Source: Sipunculus nudus (lineage: Eukaryota > Annelida > Sipuncula > Golfingiida > Sipunculidae). Taken from it: a stretch of DNA of 64,000 bases. Shown here piece by piece: positions 60,653 through 64,000 of the stretch. The stretch's first letter is position 1; every line of letters starts with the position of its first letter. The position numbers were made by a program, and so were the translations under genes. The notes beneath the pieces were generated by a model. The model saw only the letters and a list, made by a program, of their open reading frames with translations, had not been told where the DNA came from and ran no database searches. The DNA lies in assembly GCA_026874595.1 (NCBI GenBank), contig CM049306.1:103617142-103681141 (forward strand), written 5' to 3'.

Positions 60653-61048
60653 ATTCACATATTTTTGTGTGAGTTTACTATTTATTTCTTTTTTAACACC
60701 TGAACGGTTCAGAATTAATTTGAAAGAAAGATGATCAAAGTTTCTTTCTGAAAAAGAGAAATAAGTATGAAAAAAATTAAAGAGTTAAGTTGGCATCAAT
60801 AATTCCCATTCTTCCCGGGAAAAATGAGAATTCTCATTTTTCCCAGATTTGAATTACAAAACTGAATTCCAATCTCTCCGGGGAAAAATGAGAATTCTCA
60901 ATTTTCCTGGGAGAGACTGGAATTCTCATTTGGGAATCCCTTCATACCATCTCTGGAATCTCATTTTTCCCTGGTAAAATCAGAATTCTAATTTTACCCG
61001 GGAGGATTCCGGATCTTCCCAGATTCTCATTCTTCCCGCGACATATAT
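60164..61048. mobile_element. Foldback/MITE-like element upstream of SELENOK
   Basis: The left arm (60164-60218) and the right arm (61005-61048) are inverted copies of about 45 bp containing GGGAAGAATGAGAATCTGGG and GATCTGGAATCC. Inside lie many GGGAAAAATGAGAATTCTCA motifs, including a perfect 28-bp palindrome at 60817-60844 and a TA microsatellite at 60586-60649. No coding. It starts about 200 bp upstream of the SELENOK start codon. Confidence 0.65.
60586..60649. repeat. (TA)n microsatellite
   Basis: An uninterrupted TA run of about 64 bp inside the foldback-like element. Confidence 0.95.
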
Positions 61049-61606
61049 ATAGGCTAGCTATCGAAGGCTCAAGTATAAAATTACAGCAGTCACGTAAGGT
61101 TCTCGGAATCACATCAGTTATTTATGTCACATTTATATCAGCAGAATTGTGTAACACTTTCCGATCACAAATACAACAGAGAAGTTCACAGATATACGTG
61201 TTGTTGATTTGTTTCATTGTTTCATTTGAAAAGGTAAAACAAAACAACCATGAAACATTAACAAAAAACATGATAGTTACCTGAACATTCAGAAATGTTT
61301 GTAAAAATGTAAATACAGACAACGATTGTAAAACTATACATGACAGTTGCATAGATAATGACCCCAGAACTGTAATCAGAGTGATCTGATTTAGAAAGTA
61401 ATCAAGTCATTTTTTTTTCTAAATATTTTATGTTAATGAAGAGAAAGTTTTTCAATAAAAGCTACCGAATTGCCTCCTTATAACCGTGTAGAAATTTTAC
61501 GAAAAAGAAGATATTTGTAAAACAAATATTATATATGTATAAAATCAAATGTTAACTGATATTCAGTTCGTATATACCTACCAATCGATCAACTCATTTA
61601 GCCTGA

Positions 61607-62776
61607 CATACGCTAGTCGATGAATGTCTTACTAACCTTGATAATAATAACATTACAGCTGCGTGCTTTATGGACATAAAGAAGGGTTTCGACAGCCTCG
61701 ATCATTCTATATTGCTTGAAAAACTCCTGAAGTATGGAACAGAAAATATAGAGCTCGCATGGTTCAATTTTTATTTATCCAACAATCGCCAGTTCATTTC
61801 CTGTTGTGGTTCAGTTTCGAAAACTTCTACCGTTAACATCGGTACTCCCCAAGACACAGTACTAGGGCCTATACTATTTCTTATTTATATAAATGATTTC
61901 CCAAGCTATATGAATAACAAGTGTATACTTTATGCTGACGATATCACATTGCTTACCTGTGCTGATTCCGCCGATAATGCAATCAGCCATTTACAAAGCA
62001 ATATTGACATTGCCCTAAAATGGTTCAGAGTAAATCATTTATGTATCAACCCTGCTATTTCAAGTATTGTGATATTCAGTCATAACTCTAATTTTACTAA
62101 AAATATTAACGTTAATAATGTTACATTAACTCCTGAAAATAACACAAAACTTTTGGGTTTAATCGTCGACTCCCGCTTAAAATGGAAGGATCATGTAGAT
62201 TATATTTACGATAAAATTATAACAAAGTTGCATGTCCTTTACCAGCTTAGCAAGTTTCTACAAACACCAACTCTAAAACTTATATATCATTCTCTTATTC
62301 AAAGCCATATTGATTACTGTATTTCTGTTTGGGATTGATGCTCGAAAACGAACAAGTAAAAAATCCAGAGGCTCCAAAATAAAGCTGCCCGTATTGTTAC
62401 AAAAAAACTTCGATATATAAATACTTCTCCAGCATCACTTATAATTCAGTTAGGTTGGATTACCATGGAACAGAGATATCGCTATTTTGTAAATCTTTCA
62501 GTTTTTAAATGTTTATTTGGTGATGTACCTCCTGCTTTTAGACATGGCCTCAAATATGCATGAAATATGTGTAATACACAACACACGAACCGTGGCAGTC
62601 TTGCCATCGTAAAACCGAGAGCTGACAGATATAAATCAAGCTTTCTTTACGCAGGCCCACATCACTAGAACCTCCAAATAATTTAAGACACGCAACTGAT
62701 GTTAAGCGTTTTAAACAACAATATAAATCCTTTCTATATATGATGATTTCCATGTTTTTAAACTCGGAATTTTAGT
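61607..62776 (+). pseudogene. 5'-truncated non-LTR retrotransposon reverse transcriptase
   Basis: A 222-codon open stretch (61670-62338) carries RT signatures: MDIKKGFDSLDH, VLGPILFLIYINDF and the catalytic ILYADDITLL. Homology extends upstream to a stop near 61607. After a stop and frameshift at about 62339, the C-terminal part continues in another frame with IQRLQNKAARIV, and further with YKSSFLYAGPTS and KRFKQQYKSF, to about 62776. This order is that of Jockey/CR1/RTE-like LINEs. The usual PQGS before VLGP reads PQDT. No endonuclease is present, so it is 5' truncated and dead. The clade is not resolved. Confidence 0.85.
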
Positions 62777-62829
62777 TACTTGATCTTTATAATTGTATAT
62801 GTTTACATTTGTGTCATATTTTGGTAAAA

Positions 62830-62862
62830 TATATGTATAAATAAATAAATAAATAAAATAAA
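62830..62862 (+). repeat. AAATA-rich tail of the LINE
   Basis: A short run of ATAAATAA units lies just after the end of the RT-derived sequence. LINEs of these clades often end in a short simple repeat, so this probably marks the 3' end of the element on the plus strand. Confidence 0.55.
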
Positions 62863-62879
62863 TATATATATATTTTTTT

Positions 62880-64000
62880 ATCTTAAATAATCTTTATTAC
62901 AATATACTCTGCCTTTGACAAAGCCATATCCACTCCTACAGATAGAGGAAGGAATGAATACATTCAAAATACTTATTACTTTTTATCTCTCAGCACAATA
63001 ACATATAAGAATAATGAAAGATAAATAAACTTAAACAATATTAACATACAGATTTCAGTAAGGATGCTTTAAATATTTCTGCATATTCACATGTTATATG
63101 ATATCTTGTGATACATATTGTCGTATTTTACTCTCTGATAGGCAAATTTCATTATATTTACAATGCATGTTTTACTTTAAAATATTTTGTTGATATTATG
63201 GAATTGTTCATTTTTACAAAATTACCATCTAGTTCGTAATTATGACCAATTACAAGCGATTCCCAGTTTATCTGGATATGAAGTATTTTCATGATATTTT
63301 CCCATATCCCCCTCAATAATTTACATTCATACAGCATATGTTCTGCATTTTCATTTACATTACAAAATTTGCAAAGATGGGAAATATTTGAGTTCCATTT
63401 TGACACTTTGGCACCTGTTGGAATAATGCCATGTAATAATTTGAAATTAAATTCTGATAGTTTTTTCGTTGGCACCATGTTTTTAATTTTTCACTGATAG
63501 ACTTTTGTCTAACTTATTAATTCTTTTTAAAAATTTTTCCTGCAAAATAATTTGATGTTTTGGAGAAGACATATATCTTCTTATTAATTCATTGTAAAAG
63601 AATTTTGATTTTTTCTTATATATTTTAATATTATGTTAACCACACATGTATGTGTGTTCTAGGGAAACCGATTTCTTTATGAATTGTTCTTTTGGAAAAA
63701 GAGAAGGAGTCTTTATTACGGCATTTTTCAATTTCTTTAAAAGGTTGCTGACTGATATAAATGTACCATCATTGTTCAGAACATCTCGAAAATAAATTAT
63801 ATTTTCTTCACTCCTGGCTCTAAAATATAAGCATTTATTATCGATCATAAATTCAGTGTTACCCCATTATGGTTATTTTAAAATATCTTCTGGTGAAGTA
63901 ATCTCTCTTTTAACCTTACATTTATTAAAAGCTAATATCACTTCTCTATAAATTTGGGTATATGTTTTAGTATGCAAAATTGCTTTATTGATACACAGTT
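62880..64000 (-). pseudogene. C-terminal part of a second LINE (minus strand)
   Basis: The minus-strand frame 63478-63158 carries a zf-RVT-like module: EFNFKLLHGIIPTG, then LCKFCNVNENAEHMLYEC and LRGIWENI, the Cys-x2-Cys...His...Cys pattern found after the RT in L1/Tx1-type elements. The frame 63848-63636 (NTEFMIDNKCLYFRA, ENIIYFRDVL) gives the adjoining upstream region. Frames are broken by several stops (for example near 63870 and 63490). The window edge cuts off the RT part. A reverse-strand AATAAAG near 62890 could be its 3' signal. Confidence 0.7.

Overview
The window is animal (metazoan) nuclear DNA: AT-rich, intron-rich and packed with decayed mobile elements. Two protein-coding genes can be read with confidence by joining exons at GT/AG sites. 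Their sequences, together with abundant tandem-repeat-cored non-autonomous elements, suggest a marine invertebrate, most likely a bivalve mollusc. That taxonomic call is inference; no marker in the window proves it.

Gene 1 (+ strand, 13239-44166) is PQBP1, polyglutamine-binding protein 1. It is a nuclear WW-domain splicing factor that binds the U5-15kD spliceosome protein. Seven coding exons (834 nt, 277 residues) are spread over 30.9 kb, and all splice phases agree. Gene 2 (- strand, 59963-52500) is SELENOK, the ER-membrane selenoprotein K. It has six coding exons (291 nt, 96 residues) with an in-frame UGA-selenocysteine codon at residue 94. A SECIS element can be read in its 3' UTR, and a stable stem-loop lies 9 nt after the UGA. 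The two genes converge, with about 8.3 kb of repeats between them.

Layout. 1-5000: no gene; an AACCAA/TTGGTT repeat cluster (2.7-3.0 kb) and a decayed minus-strand LINE (4.05-4.80 kb). 5.09-13.15 kb: two arrays of one ~178-bp satellite in opposite orientation with similar outer flanks, forming an ~8 kb foldback-like structure whose right edge lies about 90 bp from the PQBP1 start codon. 13.2-44.2 kb: PQBP1, whose introns hold at least three families of elements that I read as non-autonomous rolling-circle (Helentron/HINE-like) elements, plus an inverted-repeat-bounded segment in intron 1. 44.3-52.0 kb: intergenic, with nested minus-strand copies of the same families. 52.0-60.0 kb: SELENOK, with a small inverted-repeat element in one intron. 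60.16-61.05 kb: a second foldback element just upstream of SELENOK. 61.6-64.0 kb: two non-LTR retrotransposon remnants with facing 3' ends.

No rRNA, tRNA or CRISPR array was recognised. PQBP1 and SELENOK have no evident shared pathway; their adjacency is probably incidental.
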